Shown piece by piece: positions 47,436 through 58,455 of a DNA stretch of 64,000 nucleotides (the first letter of the stretch is position 1; each line of letters opens with the position of its first letter). Source of the stretch: Oscheius sp. JU75 (taxonomy: Eukaryota; Nematoda; Chromadorea; Rhabditida; Rhabditidae); contig JASJZC010000004.1 of NCBI GenBank assembly GCA_037178855.1, positions 2,232,001-2,296,000 of the forward strand. Reading direction: 5' to 3'. The position numbers and the translations under genes are program-made. Under the pieces are notes generated by a model. The model was not told where the DNA came from, did not search any database, and saw nothing but the letters and a program-made list of their open reading frames with translations.

Positions 47436-47993
47436 TCAGAAGGTGACCTTCTTGATAAGGAGGTAGACGTTGGAATCGAGCTCAAAGCTGTGCAGATTGT
47501 AAGCCTGAAAAGTTCGGTAAACACGGAACAAAAGATACAAACATCGCCCTTTAGTCGCATCAATAAGCCACCAAACGAAGCATAAGCAGCCAAAGTGTTG
47601 GAGCTCTTGTCGTCGGCCTCGATTCTGTAGATTTTTCCGTACATCACGTACTCAAACGATTTGGAGCGAGCGTGCTCGGTCTGAAAATGCTATAATTGAC
47701 TATCAGACAACAATCTAGCCAGCGGGTCGAATTCTCCCTCGTCGGGAAGACCATCTTCTCGCAGTGTGGTGGCAATCAGAAGACGAAATTTGTCGTTGAG
47801 ATCGAGTGGATAGATCTGTGTGTTGACGTCGAGAATAAGTTCCATGCTAAAAACGTATTTTTGAGAGAAAAACGGGGGAAACTTACTGGAAAGATTCAGA
47901 GTCGGCAAATATTCTGGATACGCGGTCAAATTTCTTGCCATCCGGATCCATGTTCTTTACGAGGAACATATCGTCAAAAAGAACTCCCGACAT
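47436..47993 (-). CDS. POLR2H: RNA polymerase subunit RPABC3 (RPB8)
   Basis: This subunit is shared by RNA polymerases I, II and III. It starts [20 protein letters not shown] and continues [16 protein letters not shown]. After an intron at about 47845-47888 it reads [20 protein letters not shown], then [30 protein letters not shown] and LLIKKVTF. This is the full OB-fold of about 145 residues, the usual length. The start ATG is one base after a ctccag acceptor. It is the first gene of a four-gene minus-strand series with small gaps (RPB8, ArgRS, SLC41, SLC26). Confidence 0.96.
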
Positions 47994-48636
47994 ACTGGAG
48001 AAGAAAACTGAAAAAAAAATTGTGAGAGGCACCGTATGAAATATTACGAGCGTGTATACATAGAATTGAATAATCCTAGGTAACGTGACAAGGGAAAAGC
48101 AATCGTACTGTAAAAGCAACTATCTAAGCTCAGGCGAAGTGAACTGATTTGCGCTTTCTTTGCGATAAAAAGACTTTCTGTACTAAAAAAAAGTGCGCCA
48201 CTTTGGACAAACACTTCATTCGACTCCAGGAAGTAGAAAGGTCTCGTTGCCGTTTGATAAACTGCGCAGAAAATTCATTTAACTTGGAGCTTCCAAGCAA
48301 AAACAACTACAAATACTGTTTGACATTATAAAAAGTAGGAATTGGAAAACGGGCAAGTGAGATAGAGCAAGAATACATCCGAGCTGCTTGAACTACAGAC
48401 AGATGCTGAAGCTGATGTGAACAGAAATAGAAGGGCTCCGGATTCAAAAAAAAAACCAAAAACGTTCGCAGCCGGCCACTATCCCTCATTCCGGTAAATA
48501 TTAAAACAAAGTAATGGTTTTTACGAGCCCAACATTGCTTAGGCAATATACAAGTAAGAGGAATACAGTGTTTATGAATGTTCAGATGGTACAACAGATA
48601 TAAACGTAAAAGAGATCACGGTTTACTGGATGTTGT
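47994..48636. other. RPB8 upstream / BUB3 downstream region
   Basis: About 640 nt with no recognised gene. It contains the BUB3 3' UTR side and the probable promoter of the RPB8-ArgRS-SLC41-SLC26 series. No strong TATA box or repeat is visible. Confidence 0.35.
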
Positions 48637-49893
48637 TTAGTTGGTGCACTTAGGGCGACTTTCCATTTCGCTCACAGATCTTATGACAATTTGGTTAGCA
48701 GGCTTTGGGATGGGATCGACCTAAATTTTGTAATAAACGCAGGTCTTGATCTCCCACCTCTAGTTCTCCTAGATATGCCTGTGTAATCGCCAGCTGTGAA
48801 CCATCGAAGTTGAAACTGGCCGAAGAGATGCTCGTATTGTATCTGAATCACATCGGTACAAAATCAAAAAAGCAAACATACTTATGGAACTGGACAAGTC
48901 TCTTGCGATTCAATGGGTCCCAAACATTGATCATCGCGTCACTTCCTCCACTGACAAAAGATCCGTGATAAGGATGGAAATCGAGAGCGTTGACTGGGTA
49001 AATCTGTTCGACGCCGTCGACCTGCATGCGGTGGGCTTTAAAGGCGTAATTCTTTCCCTTATCGGCTTGGTTCAAATACTCTACGGCAATTCGTCCTTCA
49101 ATCGAACTGACGACGAAGAATTGTCCAGCCGGCTCGATTTTTATAGCCCGCATTTGATACTCAAATAAAAGTTTAACATGGAGAGAGAATATGCTCACTT
49201 TGAGAGGACTCTCCTTGATGCTGACCGGCGAAGCGATATTTCTCTGGTCAAAAACGTAGATCTTTCTATCGCGGGTTCCAACGACGACTGTATCTTCGTG
49301 CACATCCATGGCGTAGACCTTCTCGGAAACCATTGCAGTTTGTAGCGGTTCTCTGGCTCCGCGGCAATCCCACAGCTGAAATCCAACATGCCATTGGCTA
49401 ATCGAGCTTATACCTTTATAGAGGCGTCCCATCCTCCGGAGACGAGCAAATCACCTTTCTCGTTGTATTCCAGGCAGCGGACGGCGCTGTTATGACTGCC
49501 GAGCTTCTGGCCAACACGTTTTTCCAAGTCGAAGATAGAAACAGCATTATCGAGTCCTCCGCAAGCAAGTCGAGTCGATTTCTAGACACCTTATGTAAAA
49601 CGGAATGAAAGAGTGGCTCACGGCGAAAGAACAGCAAAGCAGAGGCTTTCCCGGATAGAACTCGGCCCGCGGCTCAGAGAAGCCAACTGTGCCGACGTGG
49701 AAAAGTCTTAGAGACCCATCCCAGCCGCATGCTCCCAGAAACCGACTATTAAGCTCCTTGTCAAACTGAAAATGTGGCATACAAGTAGAAATAAAAGAGA
49801 ACCAACCTGTACTTTGGAGCAGGTTACGTGCGACGGCCAGTGGGGAATCGCATATTCGTTCGGCGACGCTACAATCTGAGCTGGATTGTACAT
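48637..49893 (-). CDS. BUB3: Mitotic checkpoint WD-repeat protein BUB3
   Basis: This is a seven-bladed propeller that brings BUB1/BUBR1 to phosphorylated KNL1 at kinetochores. It starts MYNPAQIVASPNEYAIPHWP, four bases after the acceptor gaatttcag; an upstream in-frame ATG at 49908 overlaps that acceptor and is less likely. WD units include FLGACGWDGSLRLFHVGTVG, LACGGLDNAVSIFDLEKRVG, EYNEKGDLLVSGGWDASIK and VVVGTRDRKIYVFDQRNI. SSIEGRIAVEYLNQADKGKN is the BUB3-typical block, followed by HRMQVDGVEQIYPVNALDF and FVSGGSDAMINVWDPLNRKR. EQIYPVNA and GGSD..INVWDP separate it from the related RAE1. It ends MESRPKCTN at 48637-48639. Five short introns. Confidence 0.94.
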
Positions 49894-50889
49894 TCTGCTG
49901 AAATTCAACGATTAGATGAGTCAAAAGGTGATCGAGGGAAATGAGAGAGCGAAATGAAATGACACAAGAGAAAGAGAACTCGAGAAGATCTGGGAAAGCA
50001 GTTTCGTCAAATTCTGTTGGCGCCAAGTTTTAATTCCGCATTTTCGGTCTGACGAGCATTTGCGTATTCTTGCTATATATCAGGCGGCAAGTATGCAAGA
50101 CAGTCAAATTGTAATAGACGAACCTTTCCAACGGGAAGGACTCTTTTTTTGGATCAGACCAATACCCAAAAGTAAGAAACGGTAGCAATGGACTCTCAAG
50201 GAAGAAGTAGACGACCCTGTCCAACAACTTGAAAATACTTAGTCAAGGGATTGTTATCAGCCAAGATAGACAGTGACGGAGAGCTCGTAGAGATCTGGCC
50301 AGAATGGGATGCGAACGCATGGAGTGGGACCAACTTGGCGTGTTCTGAGTAGTAAAATGCGAGCAATTTCAACCAGAAAAGTCTGCATAAAATTCGTCTT
50401 GTGACACCGGGGCCTTTCATAAGTCTTCATTGTGTCAGCCTTCCTTTTTTGCAGAGAGAGAACTCTGCGATTCTACTCTTCGTCCTTATTGATCTTCCGA
50501 CATCGAATTATTTTTATTCACGTGGATTTATTTGCAGATCCTTCCTTTCCTAATTGTTCGCCCTTTTCTAGAAATCCCCAGGATCGATACCATTGGGAGA
50601 AGGTCTGAGTCCTGACAGTCGGAGACTTTAGTCTGGCGGAAGAGAAAAGGTGGTCAGTGTCCCCCTTTCCGTCTCCGATCGGTCTTCTCTCACACAATTG
50701 TGTTTGACTGGACGGGAGTGCGCGGGGAGAGAGTCAGGCCGAGTTTGCGCAGTTGGGGGGCACGGTAGTCGCAGAGAGTACGTTTTCGCGGAGAGCAGAG
50801 GCTGTCCAATACCCAGGCTGACCTTGGTTGGCGGGTCGGACAGTCATCGATTCGATCCGCGGAATCGGACCTCACCTCTAAGATTTTGA
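49894..50889. other. Divergent region between BUB3 and the Myb/SANT-like gene
   Basis: About 1 kb between genes transcribed in opposite directions. The half nearest the plus-strand gene (50640-50880) is GC rich with runs such as gcgcggggagagagtcagg and may be its promoter and 5' UTR. Open frames here are short and without recognised domains. Confidence 0.4.
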
Positions 50890-52144
50890 ATGCAGTCGCT
50901 AAACATGGACGACCTCACTGTCGGCAGAATCTTCGGTTTAGGTTTGTTTATTGTGATACCTCTATTGAGAGCTTGTTCAACTCCCGAATACTTATCTATT
51001 TGCACCTCTTTGTCTCCACTAGCTCTCTGACACGTTTACAATCCCGATCGCACTAATTGTTTGTCTTTTTGACAGTCAATCTTAGACATGATCAACAGAT
51101 AGCTGACCTTGTCAAGCTGTCTTGAATAGTCTAATTCCAGCTGACATCAGTACGACTGGGTTCATTTGAATCACAGTTGAGAGTACGCTCAATATAAACA
51201 GACCTTTGGGATCAATAATATCTCTATTTCAGATGACCGTCCGCGAAAGATGACGACAGAACAGTTGAATGACTTTGTCCAGGCAGTTGCCGACCTCAAG
51301 TCTGGTGGCATCCATCAAAAGAGCGGCCACTACAAGAACGCCTGGGTGCAAATTGCTCAAATGCTCAAAGATAAACACAATGCCGAGTACTCAGTCGAAT
51401 ATCTCCGATCTCAATGGCATCTGAGACTCAAAGTTACCAGAAGGAGGTTCTACGCTGTCACTGAGTGAGTACTATCTGATTAAGGAACAGTCAGCTGTTT
51501 GTAGAAGTCTGACTGAGTTGGGAATTGCCATCACTGAGGAGACAGTTGACAACGAGATGTTGAAAGAAAACGCCCTGTGCAAGCCGTGTGATCGTATCAT
51601 CTACCTCCATTTCCGAAAGATCTGGATGGATCAGAGACAGATCAAGAGCGAGATCAACGACAGCTCCGTGCCAGAATCTCGACTTCCCAGTCCCGAAGAC
51701 GAACTCGATTCAAACATTTTCGCCAACTATCCTTTCGGTTTGGACTCCCTCAACATGTCCGAGTCCTTCAAACTCTTGCTGAACGTTTGTTTTGATGTGT
51801 ATCTCTTTGATGGAAGTTTTTTAGACTCTGCCAGCCGAAACCCTTACCAGTTTTATGAAGACTGAACCGGTTGAGGAAAGAGTCCAGCCCCAGCAGGAAG
51901 AAAACAAAGCAGTCGAAGAGCCCGAAGTGAAGAAGGTTAGAGTCGAAGTCCCTGTGAAGTTGGAGAAGAAAACCCCTTCAAATGACGAGGTAAAAAAATT
52001 CTTTTTCGAATCAGACATAATTTGTTCAGACTCTGACCTCAATAGCCGACAGTCTGAAGACGATAGCCTCAACATCCAGTCGGTTCGCGATTGCCTTGGA
52101 AGGGATTCATAGTCTTTTAAACAGATTCCTCCCCTCCCAATGAT
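50890..52144 (+). CDS. Myb/SANT-like DNA-binding protein
   Basis: It starts MQSLNMDDLTVGRIFGL in a short first exon (50890-50941). A 290-nt intron follows, and the frame resumes DDRPRKMTTEQLNDFVQAV. Residues about 30-85 look like a trihelix/Myb-SANT-like domain: WVQIAQMLKDKHNAEYS and EYLRSQWHLRLKVTRRRF, a helix-turn-helix with conserved Trp. The middle is acidic, Ser/Pro rich with two sumoylation-type sites (MKTEP and VKLEKK). A 40-nt intron at about 51990 leads to a Ser/Leu-rich helix (SIADSLKTIASTSSRFAIAL) ending LPSQ at 52142-52144. That end could be an oligomerisation helix as in many MADF or trihelix factors. I do not recognise a named orthologue; a nuclear transcription-related role is an inference. 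Confidence 0.7.
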
Positions 52145-52322
52145 CTCCTTATCCCGGGTGTTTGCACTATATCTCCTCTTGTAATCTCTCGATATCCCAA
52201 ATGATCTGTGACCTTATGTACATACAAAGACAACTATATTTATGAGCGTAAAGAACAAGAGAAACAGAGTGACACAAACAGAATTATTGCGCAAAAGGTA
52301 TGTAGTGTGTGTAGAGGGGCAG

Positions 52323-52640
52323 TTATAGGCTTGGACCGAGGACTTCTCGCATGTTGGGCTGAGTAGTCACTTTGGACTCGTGTCTCAGTTTTAGTACAGT
52401 TGAAGCTGAAAGTCTACTGCAATTGATTAGAAGAAGGAAAACCTCATGTCGGAGAGCCACATGAACCGCTCTCTGGTCAGCTGGGAGATTGATATTGTAG
52501 AGCTCGCATCTAACGTCGATTCGATGAACTTGTTTGCAGTGCTCGACTAGTTGCGGGTGCTGTTTTCAGTTGTCTCTATCTTTTGGACAACTTACATGAT
52601 TATTTTTATGTGACCAGGCATGTGATCAAGGTGAGTTGTC
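52323..52640 (-). other. Possible small coding exons, gene not identified
   Basis: On the minus strand an open stretch reads QLVEHCKQVHRIDVRCELYN and INLPADQRAVHVALRHE, with an acceptor (ctgaaaacag) before it and a donor after it near 52441. A following stretch ends VTTQPNMREVLGPSL at 52323, but the frames do not join cleanly with the donors I see. It may be the 3' exons of the zinc-finger gene upstream or a separate small gene. Confidence 0.25.
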
Positions 52641-52687
52641 GGATTCTCGAAGGCACATACAGTTGAGACAGAAGAACAGATTCCTCC

Positions 52688-53615
52688 TCACGGGAAATCC
52701 ATAGGTTTCAAAATTTCTTTCAGTCGTCGTGGACGAAAAGAAATTGGAGACCCCTTCTTCATGGCTGAATTCCTTGTGAAGTTCGAGACTTCCCTCTGTG
52801 TAGAATTACTGCGAGCAATAGACCCACTTGTGATTTGAACTGCCGTCTGATTCGGATTACATGGATCCGGTTGTTCTAGACAGATAACCGATGCCGGGCG
52901 ATTCAGAGAAATGACAGATGGTGGATTCATATCCAGAACAGCAGCCGAGGGTGAAGGTCGCCCCGGCAATCTGAGGGTGGGCTCTTCTCGTCGTCGTTTT
53001 GGAGTTGGTTCCGTGAAAGATATGAGGTCGTTCAGAGCGGTTCTCTTCTCCGTGAGACGTTCCAAAGCTCCTTTCGGGGTTACAACGGTGCCGCATTTTC
53101 GTTGGTCGCTGAGGTGGACGGACGACTGGCATTTCTTTGCTTTGTGATCCATTTGACGACTTCTGTAAGAGAATCGGTATTCCTTAATTCCTTTGTGAAC
53201 TCAGGGCCTATAATATTCTGGTGCAGTTCTAGGGATAGGTATTATCAACCGTGTGAATTGCTCCTGATCTTTCTTCATGTGCTTATCTCGCTGACTACTC
53301 TTGAACAGATGCACTTTTCCATGCTTCTTTTCGTGCAGTTTGTACTTGCAGATTCCACAGTTCTTGGCGTAGTTGCATTCGAATTGTAGATGTGGGACAA
53401 GGATCTCATAGTTACGGCCGTTCTCACAGAGAAAGCAGCAGATTGGTGAGACCGTCTTGTTCGGCTGAATCGTTTCTTTGATCTATCTTTAAAGAATAAG
53501 TCACATCAAAGTTTGGTCTCACATAGCGACAATGCTCGGGACCTCCTCCCTGAAGTGCTGCTGTTGGTCTGGATCCAAAAAACAGCCGGTCCGACAACGC
53601 CAAGGAGGAAACCAT
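52688..53615 (-). CDS. Zinc-finger protein, unrecognised family
   Basis: The start is MVSSLALSDRLFFGSRPTAA at 53615. With an intron at about 53486-53525 the frame continues IKETIQPNKTVSPICCFLCE. A compact cysteine/histidine region follows: CFLC, then VPHLQFEC, then CGIC and HEKKHGKVH. These could bind two zincs (CCHC plus C2H2 spacing). After an intron near 53165-53245 the frame reads SRQMDHKAKKCQSSVHLSDQ and then a basic, Ser/Pro-rich tail. The tail holds a probable nuclear signal (PTPKRRREEP) and two SUMO-interaction-like cores (PSVISLN and ASVICLE). It ends ILKPMDFP at 52688. About 265 residues. A nuclear protein is likely, but I cannot name it. It shares a 137-bp divergent promoter with the gene at 53753. 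Confidence 0.6.
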
Positions 53616-53752
53616 GGTGAGTTTTGAAAGTTTGTTGCAATTAGAGTCTGCGAATACTGTAGCAACAATAATAAAACTTATTCGAAGTAACGCTGTATAA
53701 AAGTTAGTAGATCTGAAGGACTCGAGCACTCAAGGAAATTCTACTGTGAGAG
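53616..53752. promoter_or_regulatory. 137-bp divergent (bidirectional) promoter
   Basis: The ATGs of the minus-strand zinc-finger gene and the plus-strand gene at 53753 point away from each other across only 137 bp. Both 5' UTRs and both promoters must fit here. No TATA box is clear; AT-rich stretches lie at 53660-53690. Confidence 0.5.
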
Positions 53753-54596
53753 ATGGACAGTCCTCGTCAGAAGCTGAAAACTGAGACTGTTCGGCTGGAG
53801 CCTGGGATGGGTGCGGCCGTGACCACTACTGGATCGTTTGCTGGATGTGGCTATTCGCTGGCATCGAATCTGGAACAAGGCTTGCGACAGATCCTCGAAG
53901 TTTCCAATGAGTTGAAGACTACTGCCGAGAAGGTTTTCGCGTGAGTTTAGTATCTCTTGTTCCAACAAAAAGATGTTACAGACACATTGACGAAAATCTG
54001 GAGGACAATGTGTTTCTCAATGTGCCGAATCTTATTCAGCTCCTGGTTTTATTGTCCACTGTCGGCCATACTCTGCCTTCTATCGAAATCAAACAACTCC
54101 TTTTCAATACGCGCAAGAAGACAGACAGTGGAACATCAGTCCTGGAACATTCGGAAACGGCTCGACTCGTCTGTTCTCGCGCCTCGCGGGATCTCATGGC
54201 CTGGGAGATGCATATTCGACAGCAGTGTCTCTTCAATGAGTACCAGACCCGTCGTCGTCTCTTCGTCAATCGTCAGGCCTGTCGTTCCTTCTCCTTTCGC
54301 ACATTCAAAGCCTTGAACAGTCTTGTCATCGAAGTTAAGATCAGTGGTGGCGCTACGGAACTCAATCGATGGGCTATGGGAGCCGAGAAGGCACCTCCCG
54401 GAATCAAGAACGTGTTCAAGATTTGGGAGTCGGAAGAGGAGAAGGAAAAAACCGAAGAGAAGAACAAAAAGAGTAAAGAGGTCAGTTTCAACTTCTTATT
54501 TTCAGTGACTTTTTATTTTAAATATATTCAACTTTACTCCCTACACTATCCCAGCCTGAAGAAACTAGCCTTTGTAACCGCATTTGCTTAAGATAA
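53753..54596 (+). CDS. Unrecognised helical protein
   Basis: It starts MDSPRQKLKTETVRLEPGMG and has a long second exon from about 53981. The sequence is mostly helical: LEQGLRQILEVSNELKTTAE, then HIDENLEDNVFLNVPNLIQL with a hydrophobic run LLVLLSTVGHTLPS that is too short and polar for a sure membrane segment. An Arg/Phe-rich part (RRRLFVNRQACRSFSFRTFK) and a charged Glu/Lys tail (ESEEEKEKTEEKNKKSKE) follow. A last 73-nt intron (54482-54554) gives the ending EPEETSLCNRICLR. No domain that I know. The codon use and open length (over 200 codons in one exon) support it as real. Confidence 0.55.
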
Positions 54597-54610
54597 CATT
54601 CTTGTGACCT

Positions 54611-55017
54611 GGGCGGGAAGGCGACCAGACGCTGCAACTGTGCGCGTAGACTGAAAATAAATCGATAACACGACGAGCGCTGACGTCACTGCCACGCCCA
54701 CTCTCCGTTTTTGGGGTGGACCCAATCGATAAACATCGGTCTACTGTGATTGTCTTATCATTAGTATGCAAATATGTAAAGGGGTCTTGCCTGACTCTGA
54801 ACAAGCAAATTCGGACCAATGTAACAAACCAGTCACTGAACCGGATTTAGTTTAAAATCCTGCTTCACTGATAGACCTAAATTAACCTCTCTACCCACAA
54901 ACCAATCTCCCATTCGCTTTTACGTAGCAGTTATAACTTTGGGAGCGCGGTGGGAAAGACGACCAGCCGCTGCAACCACACGCTTGGAATGGCAATAAAT
55001 CGATGATCGCGAGAGCC
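54611..55017 (+). repeat. Pair of diverged direct repeats of about 70 bp
   Basis: Copy A (54611-54680) and copy B (54947-55017) share GACCAG.CGCTGCAAC, a following CG-rich stretch and AATAAATCGAT, in the same order and spacing. Copy B overlaps the proposed ATG of the CaaX-protein gene; copy A has ATA at that position. They may be promoter repeats or remnants of a small mobile element. Confidence 0.6.
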
Positions 55018-56035
55018 GAAAGGGGGCACTTCCCTGCCTATTGTGAGGCTCAGACAATCGATGACCTTAACCTCTGGGGGACATGGCGGACGGCATGTTT
55101 TCAGACGGAGCCAGCTGAAAAGATGCTGAAAAGGAAAGACAAGCAGCCGAGGGATGCTACCTTGAAGGAGCAACGAGTCAGTCGTCCCAAATGTCCCATT
55201 CTGATGATAGCCACCCAGTTCGAGATTCCTGTTCATCCGTTCGTCCTCGACATGAGATCCATCTACACGATTGGTAGTTCTCCGTCGCCATTGCGAGCTG
55301 TGCGCTTCATTAACGACAGTTCCAAGATGCTTAAACATTACAAGATCGGTCGCGAACATCGAGGAGTTCGGATTCCCTGTCGTCTGAAGGACTGCAACAC
55401 GAGCATGGAACTGATGGTTTTTTGGAGCAGCAAGAATGGCAGCAAGAAGTACTACAACGTCTTGACTCTGGTAGATGCGGTGATGGGAGGACTTGAGTCG
55501 AAGAGTCAGTACAACGGAATAATCGAAGAGACGGCAGTCAAGGAGATTCATTTGCCTCTTTGGGAACAGAGCAACGAGGCCCAGAACATTGCCTATCCCA
55601 TCTCCAAGGTTGATACTTTGTACTGTATGCAAATAACGAGAGATTCAGAGTATCACCGACCATCTGTTCACGGAAGGCGGTTTCGGAGATCTGGCCGACA
55701 TGCACGATGCTCGTCCCAATGCTGATCCCAACTGTCCCGATCCACCTTCTCTTCAGTCCTTCGACTACATCACAATCCGTACACCAAACGAGGAAGGCAT
55801 GACGCCGAAAGATCTCGACCAGGAATGTCCAGAAGGAAAAGGCGTGGTCCGAGTCAGTCTGCCCTACTACATGATCGTCTATGACAATTGCGTTAAATGT
55901 CCCATTTACTATGCCAGGTTAGTCCCTTTTGTGTCAATACTTGACTATGAAAATAGAGTTTCGAAGCCGATGACTGCCGAGGGAACGGTGGAACATGAGA
56001 AGGGCAAATGGAAATTCCCGTGCTGTGTGATGTAA
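55003..56035 (+). CDS. Unrecognised protein ending in a CaaX prenylation box
   Basis: The open frame begins at 55003. The acceptor tgttttcag at 55104 followed by MLKRKDKQPRDATLKEQ at 55123 makes a start at 55123 an alternative. The sequence is soluble-looking: PILMIATQFEIPVHPFVLDM, then SMELMVFWSSKNGSKKYYNV, then KEIHLPLWEQSNEAQNIAYP. A 31-nt intron at about 55619-55649 joins to FITDHLFTEGGFGDLADMHD. It continues RVSLPYYMIVYDNCVKCPIY, and after an intron near 55919 it ends EKGKWKFPCCVM. The last four residues, CCVM, fit a CaaX box with Met at X (farnesylation type), and the basic/aromatic stretch before it fits membrane anchoring. I know no family for the body. The intron call is inferred from frame, not proven. 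Confidence 0.55.
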
Positions 56036-56357
56036 AGAACAAACAGAAGCAAATAAACTTTCAATTCATATTATTGATTTCGACAAGTTGCTGTTAGAAC
56101 TCGAGTCGTCGTTCCATAACTTGTCATGAATGAAAGACCCAGAGGGACAAGAGAAAAAAAAGATTGGGCATGGAGGAAAGCTCGTTTATTAGAAAAAAAA
56201 CACGGGAAGAACAGAGGGAAGACGATGTTATGCACAGAAATAAAGCTGCGGTGCAGACGGATAGTAAAGATAAAGCGAGAGAAGGAATGTATCAGTTGAG
56301 AAAGGGAAAGTGGGCAATTAAATGAAAAATGGAAGCGAGTATATTTGTATTCGTTGT

Positions 56358-58455
56358 TCAAATTGGCGGAAGACGTTCAATGATGGCGCGAGTCATGGCA
56401 GCAGCACGAGCAGCCGCGTGAGCCTGGAAGAGATAGATAGCAATCTCGATGGCAAGTGAACAAACCTGCCACTTGCGGCTAGCTCTGCTCTGTCCGTGTT
56501 GGTAATCAGCCACACCGCGAATCAGAGCCCACGAGTCGATTCTTGAACCGACAATGGCGGCTACGACGGAATCGAAGCCAACATCCAGAGCACGAAGATG
56601 GTATTCGTTGCTGAAGCGCTCCCTGATCTGACCGATGTTGTCCTCATCATTCTCTGCGCTCTCCGTGGCCAGTTTCTTCAGATTGGCCATAGCGCCTACG
56701 CTTCCGAGATGGATCTAATTCAGTTATTGTAAATGTAGTGTGTAAAAGTAAACCTGGAATCCTTTTCTCTGCTGATTAGGGTGAGGAATGACCATCATCT
56801 GACCACCGGCTGCCGGGATAGCCAAAATGTCTGTGGAGGGATCAGGGGCAGAAAAATCGAGATCTGGAGAGGGGTTTGTTGAGTGTTTCAAACAAATACC
56901 ATACCACCAGACTCGTCATTGAGTTTCTTAACCGCCTTGGCAGTTAGATCGTCCCAATCGTTCCTTATCTCTCCATCCTTCTCCAGTACAGTCTGTTCCA
57001 CAATTATACTCTCAGGATTCCATTTCCTGACAGCAAAGCCAGTCAAAACTTCAGTCTTCCTATCAACGATGAGATCATGCGAATAAACATAAGCATCGGG
57101 TCGTCGAGCACTGACAATGACATCTCCTAAGACATTTCCATAGTTTCACAGAAGGAAAAAAGTTCGTACCGAGTCGAGCATGAAGGGAAGCATCGGTAAA
57201 GTGAGGCACGGCACCACCAATGCCGACGACGAAAACATGTTCGATGTGTTGGAAGTTACCAAGAAGTCTTAATAAAGACAGTGGATATGAGACGAACAAC
57301 AATACCTGGTGGTAATTGAACCGGCGCTAGTAATTGCTTCACGCGAATCTCCAATAATAGCCAACTTTGTGGCAACAACTCGATGAGTTCCGATTCGGCC
57401 TAAGGTGTAAATGTTGGAGTCTCCACCGGACTTGTACTGAAATTAAAAAGTTAGAGAAGAAAAAAACAAGTCTCACCTTGTGTATGACAGAGCTGTCTTC
57501 AATGAGCGCGTCGACAGCCTGTTTTTCCACGAAAAGGCAAGTAATGATGGCGACAGTGGGATGACCGGATGAACTGCCAGCGTATTTCTGTTGAGTCACA
57601 GCATCGACATTTCTGGTATCGACACGAATCCATTCGTCATCCACACGACGGACAATTCCAGCAGCTTCTAGCTCGAGCAGATACTTGGTCGCTTCCTCAG
57701 CAGTGCATCTCAGAGCTTCGGAGATCAGATCAATCGTCAGACCGTTCGGGTAGGCATGCTCGAGAACTTCTTGGACGTGTCCGGCGGTAACTTCCTCTAC
57801 CTCAGAGCTTGAATCTAAGTGAACAAATAATTACATCTGACGTTAGAAAATACCGTATTGAGCAGCTTCAGGAATGACGACCTTTTCCTCTTCGGCAACC
57901 ATCTTGAAATCGACTCCGACGCGCTCAATTTCGTAAAATCCCTTCTGCATCAAGACGAGGATTTTCTTCAGGAACGAAGTATAATCTGAAAACGTAAGTA
58001 TCAGTGAGAATACGCAACTAACCCGAGGGAAGATTGTTAACGAGTTGTCGGAAGAACGCGTGAACAATTTCACGACCAGCAGTCACATCGGGACGCATAT
58101 AAAAATCGAGACGACGACGTTCCTGTTTGGTCTTCAGTCCATCGCTGATGCCAACAGAAAAGCTCAGCTCGACATCTGACTTTCGATCTGTAAAGCTATC
58201 ATGAAACTTCAAAAAAGAGACCAACCTTCTGAGAAACTACCCATTTTGTATACGACGATTCCCATGAGGGGTCCAGCAGCCATATGAATGAGCTTCTCAC
58301 TGTCGAAATCCATTTCTCTGAAGGAGAAGTTGTCTCCAGAAAGACAAAAAATCTCACCTGTGTATTTGGACGGTACTATGGTCATCCGATTGGCTAGTCG
58401 GGGTCAAGACGACCAGAGATTGAAACTGAGGGGAAGGACCTTCTGCAGCTGTCAT
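56358..58455 (-). CDS. Nucleoside phosphorylase-type domain with N-terminal helical/winged-helix extension
   Basis: Exon 1 starts MTAAEGPSPQFQSLVVLTPT at 58455 and splices to EMDFDSEKLIHMAAGPLMGI. The first 170 residues carry LDFYMRPDVTAGREIVHAFF and LVLMQKGFYEIERVGVDFKM. A winged-helix-like unit follows (HVQEVLEHAYPNGLTIDLIS, EEATKYLLELEAAGIVRRVD). The C-terminal half is a PNP/MTAN-type fold: AIITCLFVEKQAVDALIED, NIYTLGRIGTHRVVATKLA, HVFVVGIGGAVPHFTDASLH, LGDVIVSARRPDAYVYSHD, and SRIDSWALIRGVADYQHGQS near the end. The last of these is the phosphorylase region that contacts the nucleoside and holds the catalytic acid (GVADY here). It ends AIIERLPPI at 56358. The substrate is not readable; nucleosidase activity or a non-enzymatic sensor are both possible. 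Confidence 0.75.

Noticed and set aside
54931-55632. 233-codon minus-strand open frame
   Set aside because: It is antisense to the CaaX-protein frame, which has consistent splice sites and a plausible C-terminus.
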